Source: a virus. Taken from it: 28,766 bases of DNA. Below, one piece after another: positions 18,148 to 23,431 of this stretch (position 1 is the first letter of the stretch; each line of letters opens with the position of its first letter). The DNA lies in the IMG/VR virus record IMGVR_UViG_3300031963_012095, positions 1-28,766 of that record. One strand, given 5' to 3'. Below the pieces are notes generated by a model, which worked only from the letters and a program-made list of their open reading frames with translations, searched no databases and had not been told where the DNA came from. Made by a program: the position numbers and the translations under genes.

Positions 18148-18193
18148 AAAAAGACTATTGCGTTGCTGAAATCAGTATCGCAATAGTCTTTTT
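18148..18193 (+). terminator. Intrinsic terminator after paralogue B
   Basis: A perfect 15-bp stem pairs 18148-18162 (AAAAAGACTATTGCG) with 18179-18193 (CGCAATAGTCTTTTT) around a 16-base loop. The arms carry A- and T-tracts at the outer ends, so it can work on either strand. Promoter P3's -35 begins three bases after it. Confidence 0.92.
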
Positions 18194-18195
18194 AT

Positions 18196-18223
18196 TTGAC
18201 AAAATATATATTTGCGTTATAAT
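18196..18223 (+). promoter_or_regulatory. Sigma70-type promoter P3
   Basis: TTGACA at 18196-18201, a 16-base spacer identical to that of P2, and TATAAT at 18218-18223. It drives the gene at 18257. The shared sequence continues past the -10 into the leader before diverging. Confidence 0.9.
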
Positions 18224-18256
18224 TACTTATGTAGTTATTGAATGAAAGGAACAGAC

Positions 18257-18736
18257 ATGACTACAGATGAGCAAAAGTCAACACACGTAGATGTTGAACT
18301 GCCCGAAGTAAAAGTTGATGTGGAAGTTAAAACGGTAAAGAAGAAGGCGTTGACTGACCGTCAGTGTCGTTCAATCTTCAACAAAGCACATCACGCTGGT
18401 GTGCAGTCCGCTAAGCGATGCAAGCCTGTGCCAATGGTTGTTGGCACTCCCAAAACTCCATTCGGAAACAACATTGATACATCAAAAAAGATGTATTACG
18501 TTGAGGGTGGCGTATGTGGGTTTGCGTGGGTCGAGATTCACCCAGCACGAGGAAAATTTGTGCAGTGGTTGAAGAAAAACGACCACGGACACAAGAGCGA
18601 TTACTTTGGCGGATGGCACATCGGTGTGTTTATTAACACTCAATCGTTAGCACGCAACGAGGCATACGCCCGTGCGTTTGCACAGGTGCTGTGTGACAAC
18701 GGGATTAACGCCCGAGCAAACTCACGCATCGACTAA
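18257..18736 (+). CDS. Conserved phage protein of unknown function (CGFAWV / PARG type)
   Basis: A 159-residue protein. I chose ATG 18257 over the in-frame ATG 18242. The upstream one lies inside the leader shared with P1/P2 and would swallow the AAAGGA ribosome site, while 18257 lies six bases after it. Residues 1-30 are charged and Val/Lys-rich, probably flexible. The rest has MVVGTPKTPFG, YYVEGGVCGFAWVEIHPARG, FVQWLKK, GGWHIGVF and NARANSRID. As far as I recall, this set of motifs recurs in conserved hypothetical proteins of many unrelated phages with no assigned role. It may bind a ligand or nucleic acid, but I cannot support that. Third unit in the promoter-gene-terminator series. Confidence 0.8.
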   Translation: MTTDEQKSTHVDVELPEVKVDVEVKTVKKKALTDRQCRSIFNKAHHAGVQSAKRCKPVPMVVGTPKTPFGNNIDTSKKMYYVEGGVCGFAWVEIHPARGKFVQWLKKNDHGHKSDYFGGWHIGVFINTQSLARNEAYARAFAQVLCDNGINARANSRID

Positions 18737-18784
18737 AAAAAGCACGTTTCTTGTCTGGCAATCAGATAAGAAACGTGCTTTTTT
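18736..18784. terminator. Bidirectional intrinsic terminator between convergent genes
   Basis: Arms 18736-18756 and 18764-18784 pair almost perfectly (core AAGCACGTTTCTT, one G-U pair) around a 7-base loop, with A-tract and T-tract ends. It should stop + strand transcription from P3 and - strand transcription from the nuclease gene, which ends at 18798. Confidence 0.92.
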
Positions 18785-18797
18785 GTGTGCTTTTGGG

Positions 18798-19250
18798 TTA
18801 ACTATTTTTGATATTTTTGCGAGGTACTTTTATTTTGGCATGTTGTCTGTCATATGCATCAAGTGCCATATCAAGATTGTATTTTTTAGGGTCACGACCA
18901 ATGTACTCTACAATGGTAATCGCCGCACGCACCCATCCGTAGCACACATCTGTTTTCCATCCTTGTGCTTGCAGAACATCTAGCCATACTAGTTGCTCTT
19001 TCGTGGTGCGATTCACTCCTGCTTTCATTTCAATAGCAAGACCATTGTATTTTCCAAATCCAATTGGAAACAACAAATCAGGTACGCCACGTTTAACCCC
19101 AGCCGCTTTCATTTGCGCCGCCACCACAGGATGTCGATGACCTCCATTTGGTACGTGAAACAAATACTGCAACATTGGTTCTTGCGATTCAATCATCGCC
19201 AAAAACTCAAACAATGTTTTCTGTTCAATTAATTCATTTTGTTTTGCCAT
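18798..19250 (-). CDS. VRR-NUC domain nuclease
   Basis: A 150-residue protein read leftward. The start at 19250 is chosen because AAGGAG lies six bases upstream; a longer frame to 19385 would run through a hairpin and the 43-residue gene. The VRR-NUC fold (PD-(D/E)XK superfamily) shows clearly. There is HVPNGGHRH near residue 32, GVKRGVPDLLFP with the metal-binding Asp at 58, and LAIEMK with Glu74 and Lys76. Gln86 lies in KEQLVWL and YGW at 104-106. Stand-alone phage VRR-NUC proteins are structure-specific endonucleases thought to resolve or trim branched DNA during replication or packaging. All expected catalytic residues are present. Confidence 0.93.
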   Translation of the reverse strand: MAKQNELIEQKTLFEFLAMIESQEPMLQYLFHVPNGGHRHPVVAAQMKAAGVKRGVPDLLFPIGFGKYNGLAIEMKAGVNRTTKEQLVWLDVLQAQGWKTDVCYGWVRAAITIVEYIGRDPKKYNLDMALDAYDRQHAKIKVPRKNIKNS

Positions 19251-19270
19251 GTCATTCTCCTTGTAACAAA

Positions 19271-19305
19271 AACACCGCACCACAAAATTGCTGTGGTGCG
19301 GTGTT
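19271..19305 (-). terminator. Terminator-like hairpin between the 43-residue gene and the VRR-NUC gene
   Basis: A perfect 14-bp GC-rich stem pairs 19271-19284 with 19292-19305 around a 7-base loop. Read on the - strand it is followed by a short T-run and then the VRR-NUC ribosome site. It should end much of the transcript of the 43-residue gene, so nuclease expression would depend on read-through. Confidence 0.8.
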
Positions 19306-19323
19306 GTGCGCTCATGCGTTATT

Positions 19324-19455
19324 CTAGCTCCAACCAAAAATGCGGAAAATTGATTCCAAGATAACCGTAGTAACTGCGTTGGCAATCACATAGCCAACTA
19401 CAAATCCGACAATGACTACCAATAGAAATATCGTCCATTCAAAAACTGCGTCCAT
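19324..19455 (-). CDS. 43-residue single-span membrane protein
   Basis: A short - strand gene from ATG 19455 to TAG 19324. It starts MDAVFEW and has one long hydrophobic stretch at residues 8-30 (TIFLLVVIVGFVVGYVIAN); the C-terminus is short and amphipathic (ESIFRIFGWS). AAAGGA lies just upstream, the same ribosome-site motif used by the three + strand units, and a good sigma70 promoter precedes it (19482-19510). The combination of promoter, ribosome site, intact frame and terminator makes it a credible gene despite its size. A holin-like, superinfection-exclusion or membrane-modifying role is possible, but nothing selects among these. Confidence 0.75.
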   Translation of the reverse strand: MDAVFEWTIFLLVVIVGFVVGYVIANAVTTVILESIFRIFGWS

Positions 19456-19481
19456 AATGTTCCTTTCCTGAGCGCATTTTT

Positions 19482-19510
19482 ATAATAACACACCATATAC
19501 ACTTTGTCAA
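19482..19510 (-). promoter_or_regulatory. Sigma70-type promoter on the minus strand
   Basis: Read leftward: TTGACA (19510-19505), a 17-base spacer, then TATTAT (19487-19482), about 27 bases before ATG 19455. It should drive the 43-residue gene and, by read-through, the VRR-NUC gene. It resembles P1-P3 in layout but not in spacer sequence. Confidence 0.85.
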
Positions 19511-19516
19511 TTTTAT

Positions 19517-20191
19517 TTACATTCCATTTAATAATTGTGTAATAAAATCTTGAATACGATTCACAAAATCTGGCGTTTCTTGCTCTGCAACATCATCAAC
19601 AGTATTCCATCGACCACGATGAATTGAAGATTGCGTTGCACGACGTTGCACCCATTTAGCGTAAGGTACATTGTTATCAATATTTACTGATGCCGCTGCG
19701 TTTGCAATTGATGGTACAGAATCTATGGAATATGTCACGTCAATATCAAACGAAACAGTTGCCACACGCCATCCTTGTTGTAAAGCAAATGTGCGATTAT
19801 ATGTACTTCCCGTAGGTGCAGGTGGATATTGCATTAATTTTGTGCGCATTTGTTCTGCACTTAGCGTTGCTTCAGCAGAAATGATAGACGGAATGCTTTC
19901 CGCAAGTCCATCACACACATCTGCAAATTCATAAAATCCCTCGCCTGGACTTCCTGAAGAACGATTCGGTTTGCGTGATGATGCGTAGTTTTTTGTAACT
20001 GCACGAGGATTTGAGCCACGAATATCAGATATACGACTACTCAGCATGGATGTAAGTTTTGAAAAAAAAGCAGATGGCGTAACCGAACTCCAAGAGGTTA
20101 CGCCACGAATAATTTGTTGTGATTGTTGTGCAATCGCACCAGATATGTTGCTTAAAAAAGAACCTACTTTGTTTGAAATAAAGTTAAACAT
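19517..20191 (-). CDS. HK97-gp10-like head-tail joining / minor structural protein
   Basis: A 224-residue protein starting at ATG 20191 after AAAGAG. The C-terminal half has motifs seen in HK97-gp10-like phage proteins: MRTKLMQYPPAPTGSTYNRT, LQQGWRV, VPYAKWVQRRATQSS and HRGRWNTVDDVAEQ, then a helix (FVNRIQDFITQLL). The N-terminal 90 residues are Ser-rich and variable, perhaps an extension. Family members sit at the connector or tail terminator region and help join heads to tails. It lies 32 bases after the terminase small subunit gene on the same strand, so the two are probably co-transcribed. It is odd that a structural gene is read against the main tail operon. Gp10-like is my best match; exact position in the virion is unknown. 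Confidence 0.6.
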   Translation of the reverse strand: MFNFISNKVGSFLSNISGAIAQQSQQIIRGVTSWSSVTPSAFFSKLTSMLSSRISDIRGSNPRAVTKNYASSRKPNRSSGSPGEGFYEFADVCDGLAESIPSIISAEATLSAEQMRTKLMQYPPAPTGSTYNRTFALQQGWRVATVSFDIDVTYSIDSVPSIANAAASVNIDNNVPYAKWVQRRATQSSIHRGRWNTVDDVAEQETPDFVNRIQDFITQLLNGM

Positions 20192-20223
20192 AAAATCTCT
20201 TTGTTGTATAATGATTATCAGGG

Positions 20224-20832
20224 TTACTTGGTATGATTGACAGAGACGGTGCTGTCAATTGGCGACAAATCGCTATCATTTTGTGCCACTTCATCATCAC
20301 CCCACTCTTCGCCGTCATCCTCATATTCCTCCCATTCCTCATCATTACCTTCACTATTGGCACCCATAGCAAGTAACCCTGCATGTTGCATTTGTTGTGC
20401 TTGACTTGGTTCGTCGTCAAAATCATCAGCGTACTGCACATCTTCGTACACCACTTTAATAACTTGACGCACATCGGTTTGTGTTTTTTCAGGCGCATCA
20501 ATACCAGCAATCTTGGCACGACGTTCCATGATACGCAAACATCGGTCAACGGCTTGCAACTGTAATGGGTCAGCATTGTTTCGGGCTTTTTGATATACTG
20601 ACAAAAACAAGTCGTCCAATCGCCGAAGTTCTACTTCTCGTAAATCGTTTGAAGCTTCTTTCTCGGTTGCCGACAATAATCGACTGACCGCACGATATGC
20701 CGCTGTGCGATTTGAATAATTCAATCGTTGCGCAATTAATTCGTATGATATTCCTGCTTTTCGCAGTTCGAGTGCCTGTACCGCACGTTCTCTTTTGTCA
20801 ATAACAACTGGCGATGTGCGTGATTTGTTCAT
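20224..20832 (-). CDS. terS: Terminase small subunit
   Basis: A 202-residue protein. The start at 20832 (MNKSRTSPVV) follows GGGAGA; a longer frame to 20874 adds 14 residues without a ribosome site. Residues 14-54 form a helix-turn-helix: RAVQALELRKAGISYELIAQ and LNYSNRTAAYRAVSRLL. They are followed by a helical oligomerisation segment (LREVELRRLDDLFLSVYQKA ... LQAVDRCLRIMERRAKIAGI), the usual small-terminase layout. The C-terminus is extremely acidic (residues about 136-185). Small terminases bind the packaging site and present DNA to the large subunit. No large subunit gene is in the window, so it must lie elsewhere, which is less common than an adjacent pair. Confidence 0.82.
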   Translation of the reverse strand: MNKSRTSPVVIDKRERAVQALELRKAGISYELIAQRLNYSNRTAAYRAVSRLLSATEKEASNDLREVELRRLDDLFLSVYQKARNNADPLQLQAVDRCLRIMERRAKIAGIDAPEKTQTDVRQVIKVVYEDVQYADDFDDEPSQAQQMQHAGLLAMGANSEGNDEEWEEYEDDGEEWGDDEVAQNDSDLSPIDSTVSVNHTK

Positions 20833-20920
20833 ACAATACGTCTCCCATTGTGTGGTATTGCACAATTTTATCATTTCCTATATTATACAGATAGTCGCAT
20901 ATTTATTGTAGGAGGACTTT
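20833..20920. promoter_or_regulatory. Divergent intergenic region with weak promoter-like sequences
   Basis: This 88-base A+T-rich gap separates the leftward terminase gene from the rightward 73-residue gene. On the + strand TTGCAC (20858-20863), 17 bases and TATTAT (20881-20886) form a weak promoter candidate. On the - strand TATAAT (20887-20882) overlaps it but lacks a good -35. Some promoter is expected here from gene orientation; the exact elements are uncertain. Confidence 0.4.
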
Positions 20921-21142
20921 ATGTCACAGATTGACAACATCACCGCTCGTAGCGTAAGTTGTGACCCATGCGAAGTTGGCTATTACAAGCCAGGGACAAA
21001 CGCCAAAGACCAAACACCAAAAACAGGCATTAAGCGTGGTACTGACACCAACACATTTGGTCCGCCACGTCAGGGGTATCGTTCAGTTGATGCGTTGCCG
21101 AAAACCAGAGGGGATTACTACATTCCTGGCACAAACAAGTAA
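20921..21142 (+). CDS. 73-residue hypothetical protein with two YYxPGTN motifs
   Basis: A small basic protein with an excellent ribosome site (AGGAGG, six bases before ATG 20921). It contains YYKPGTNAK near residue 21 and YYIPGTNK at the very end, with FGPPRQGYRS between. The repeat suggests two copies of a short binding or packing motif in an otherwise polar, Pro/Gly-rich, probably unstructured chain. Two Cys (SCDPCE) lie close together, but there are too few ligands for a zinc site. No family recognised. It is the first gene of the rightward region that ends in the three large repeat-rich proteins, and its ribosome site implies high expression. Confidence 0.75.
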   Translation: MSQIDNITARSVSCDPCEVGYYKPGTNAKDQTPKTGIKRGTDTNTFGPPRQGYRSVDALPKTRGDYYIPGTNK

Positions 21143-21266
21143 CCTCACGCTTGTGTATTGAATCGCACTGTTTTATTTTTATTACAAACAAAAAAATTGC
21201 TTTCCCCTCATTTAAACTAGCAATCTGGTGCGACAATCAATATGTGCTCATAGAGAAAGTCTAATT

Positions 21267-23357
21267 ATGAGCAAACTATTTTCCCCCATCACTCAAATGC
21301 CTGGAAATTCAGGTAAAAGCAGTACAGCATCGGCTATGACACGATATGCTGTCAACAAATCATTTTCAAAAGGAGAAAATATGGCAAAACGAACAAGTTT
21401 AAAAGATTTATTTGCTAGTGCTTATGCACTAGTGGGACGAAAACCAAAAAGAAGACGGGTTTCAACAGTGGGTACTGGTACTGGTACTGGTACTGGTACT
21501 GGTACTGGTACTGGTACTGGTACTGGTACTGGTACTGGTACTGGTACTGGTACTGGTACTGGTGGTGCACGTCCAGCAACTGGCGGTACTGGTACTGGTA
21601 CTGGTACTGGTACTGGTACTGGTGGTGCACGTCCAGCAACTGGTGGTGGCGGTGGTGCAACTGGTGGCGGTAAACGCAAAAAATCATCTAAAACTGCAAG
21701 CCCAGCACCTGTTTACATATCACCAATGTCAAGTACAACAACAAGACCAGTTGGTCCTTTCGGAAGGTTAATGGGTTATACCGTTGGGGGGTTGTCAACA
21801 GTACCATATCGAGCTGCTAATTTTGGAGTTGGAATAGCTCGAGGTACTAATAAAATCCTTGCCAATATGGCTAGAGCGTCAGAAGAAAGTCTTGCTGGCG
21901 CACTTAGTGCGGCACGAAGTGCTAAAAACAAAAGATTAGGAACTGTCGCATCGTTAAATAGCGATTTTGACGCAAACATAGCATCTGCTAACACTAGAAG
22001 TAAAAATTGGGGAGAATGGGCGCAAGGAAACCCGACACTTGCCGCACTTATGCTTGGTGGTACAGTTGGTGCAGGTGTTGGCGCAACAAAAGCAGTGATA
22101 GAAGCTGCGAATCGTTTTAATAACTGGCGCAATCCACCTGCTGATGAAGGTCCAAAAGGGTTTCGTGATAATCGCCGTATGACCGCAGGAGGGTCTGGTG
22201 CAATGGGTAAGAGAATGACAAAACGCTCAATGCGCAAAAATGCACCTGGCGTATATGGGAATAACAACGCTCGCATGAGAGAAGAGATGCGTCGTTCAGG
22301 TTCGGCGCAATATCGTGGCAATCCACAAGCAACCACTGTTGCAAGTCCGCTTGAGCAAATGTATGCGTATATTGCACCTCGTGTTGTATCAGCAGCTAAG
22401 CAAGCCGAACAATTTGGTAGACAAACATACGGTAACGCTTTAAATTACGGCGGTCAGGTTGCCGACTTAATTGCAAACGAGCGAGCAAAAGGAATTGGTC
22501 CAATGTCTGGTAGCGTAACAGTTGTTACTAATCGCAATACGGGTCAAACCAAGCGAGTGGCAATGCCCACTGCGCAAGAAGTATATGCTCGTGCGAAAAC
22601 AGTAGGTCTACGACCACAGTCAGGTCAGTATGGTGATGCGTCAGCTGTTGAGCGAGCATTGCAGTTTGTACGTGATTGGGGTGAGAGCAATCTTCCAACA
22701 CAAGCACCGAAACTTACTGGTGGATTAGGCGACACATATCGTAATAAAACTATTCGCAATGCAAAGGGTGATTGGGTTTCTGCATATACCGATTTACCAG
22801 GTGGTTCAAAACAAGCAATTCGAGAGGACAAGCGACTTGGTGGTCTTGCAGTTAAACCTAGCATGCAGGTTTGGGATACCGCTACCATGTCATCACGAAG
22901 CAAGCCTCGTTGGTCGGAACAGATGAAGGCAAAAGAAAACTACGTATACGACAAAGACGCTCAGCGATATAAGTCAACAACACGTAGAGATAGCAACGCA
23001 ATTACTGCGTTTGAGCAAAAGCAGAAGCAATATCGTCCCAAAGCTATTTCTGCGTCACAAACTGCCGAGGCAATTGCAGCTGCATTGGAAAATCAAGGTG
23101 GAAGTCGATATAGAATTGTGATTGACCCTAAAAATTTTAATAAGTCTATGAAAAAAAGTCAATCAATGCGCAAACCTTCACGACATGATTTGTATGGTCA
23201 CGCATCAATGGGTGGTCGAGCCATGATGAAGTCAGTATCAAGCCTGAGAAATGCAGGAACACGACATTTGGTTGGCGGATACCGAGGTGGCACACGGCTT
23301 CATAAAGCGGCAACGCCCACGTTGGCAACTCGTAACTTCCGAGCAAAGTACGAGTAA
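21267..23357 (+). CDS. Large basic, Gly-Thr-repeat protein of unknown function
   Basis: A 696-residue protein if it starts at ATG 21267 (MSKLFSPITQ), or 658 from ATG 21381 (MAKRTSLKDL). The second start has the better ribosome site (AGGAG, five bases upstream). The first resembles the start of the protein at 27253 (MSKYSTPIMP), which is why I prefer it; both may be used. About residues 69-118 are two runs of Gly-Thr (15 and 6 units) joined by GGARPATG. The rest is rich in Arg, Lys, Gly, Ala and Ser with few hydrophobic cores. One small-residue segment (LAALMLGGTVGAGVGAT) might be membrane-seeking. It looks like a mostly disordered, perhaps virion-associated, DNA-binding or injected protein; that is inference. 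No recognised domain. Confidence 0.7.
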   Translation: MSKLFSPITQMPGNSGKSSTASAMTRYAVNKSFSKGENMAKRTSLKDLFASAYALVGRKPKRRRVSTVGTGTGTGTGTGTGTGTGTGTGTGTGTGTGTGGARPATGGTGTGTGTGTGTGGARPATGGGGGATGGGKRKKSSKTASPAPVYISPMSSTTTRPVGPFGRLMGYTVGGLSTVPYRAANFGVGIARGTNKILANMARASEESLAGALSAARSAKNKRLGTVASLNSDFDANIASANTRSKNWGEWAQGNPTLAALMLGGTVGAGVGATKAVIEAANRFNNWRNPPADEGPKGFRDNRRMTAGGSGAMGKRMTKRSMRKNAPGVYGNNNARMREEMRRSGSAQYRGNPQATTVASPLEQMYAYIAPRVVSAAKQAEQFGRQTYGNALNYGGQVADLIANERAKGIGPMSGSVTVVTNRNTGQTKRVAMPTAQEVYARAKTVGLRPQSGQYGDASAVERALQFVRDWGESNLPTQAPKLTGGLGDTYRNKTIRNAKGDWVSAYTDLPGGSKQAIREDKRLGGLAVKPSMQVWDTATMSSRSKPRWSEQMKAKENYVYDKDAQRYKSTTRRDSNAITAFEQKQKQYRPKAISASQTAEAIAAALENQGGSRYRIVIDPKNFNKSMKKSQSMRKPSRHDLYGHASMGGRAMMKSVSSLRNAGTRHLVGGYRGGTRLHKAATPTLATRNFRAKYE
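21471..21644 (+). repeat. GGTACT hexanucleotide repeats with a duplicated 24-bp linker
   Basis: Fifteen perfect GGTACT units (21471-21560) are followed by a 24-bp linker encoding GGARPATG, six more units (21585-21620) and a second linker copy with one changed base. Each unit adds Gly-Thr without shifting frame. This is a slippage-prone minisatellite with a second-level duplication of array plus linker. Confidence 0.97.
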
Positions 23358-23372
23358 GTAAGTTGGTAAGGC

Positions 23373-23414
23373 AACGTGGGGAATGAAAAGAGATTTCTTC
23401 CCCACGTTTTGTTG
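23373..23414 (+). terminator. Hairpin with short T-run between the two large repeat-rich genes
   Basis: An 11-bp perfect stem pairs 23373-23383 (AACGTGGGGAA) with 23398-23408 (TTCCCCACGTT), followed by TTGTTG. The stem is strong but the T-run is short, so it may be a partial terminator or an mRNA-stabilising end. Confidence 0.6.
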
Positions 23415-23431
23415 CAGTTATAGAGGTATAT

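Noticed and set aside
18242-18256. Upstream ATG for the gene at 18257
   Set aside because: It lies in the leader shared with P1 and P2 and would overlap the AAAGGA ribosome site; the downstream ATG has proper spacing.
19251-19385. Longer N-terminus for the VRR-NUC protein
   Set aside because: It would cross the terminator-like hairpin and part of the 43-residue gene; AAGGAG marks the shorter start and homologous domains begin there.
20833-20874. Fourteen extra N-terminal residues for the terminase small subunit
   Set aside because: No ribosome site precedes that ATG, while GGGAGA precedes the internal one.
21228-21266. GTG start for the Gly-Thr-repeat protein
   Set aside because: No Shine-Dalgarno sequence and no resemblance to neighbouring N-termini; ATG 21267 or 21381 is better.
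21422-21687. Minus-strand reading frames rich in Pro-Val or Gln-Tyr dipeptides
   Set aside because: They are mirror readings of the GGTACT hexamer array, have no ribosome site, and lie inside a convincing + strand gene.
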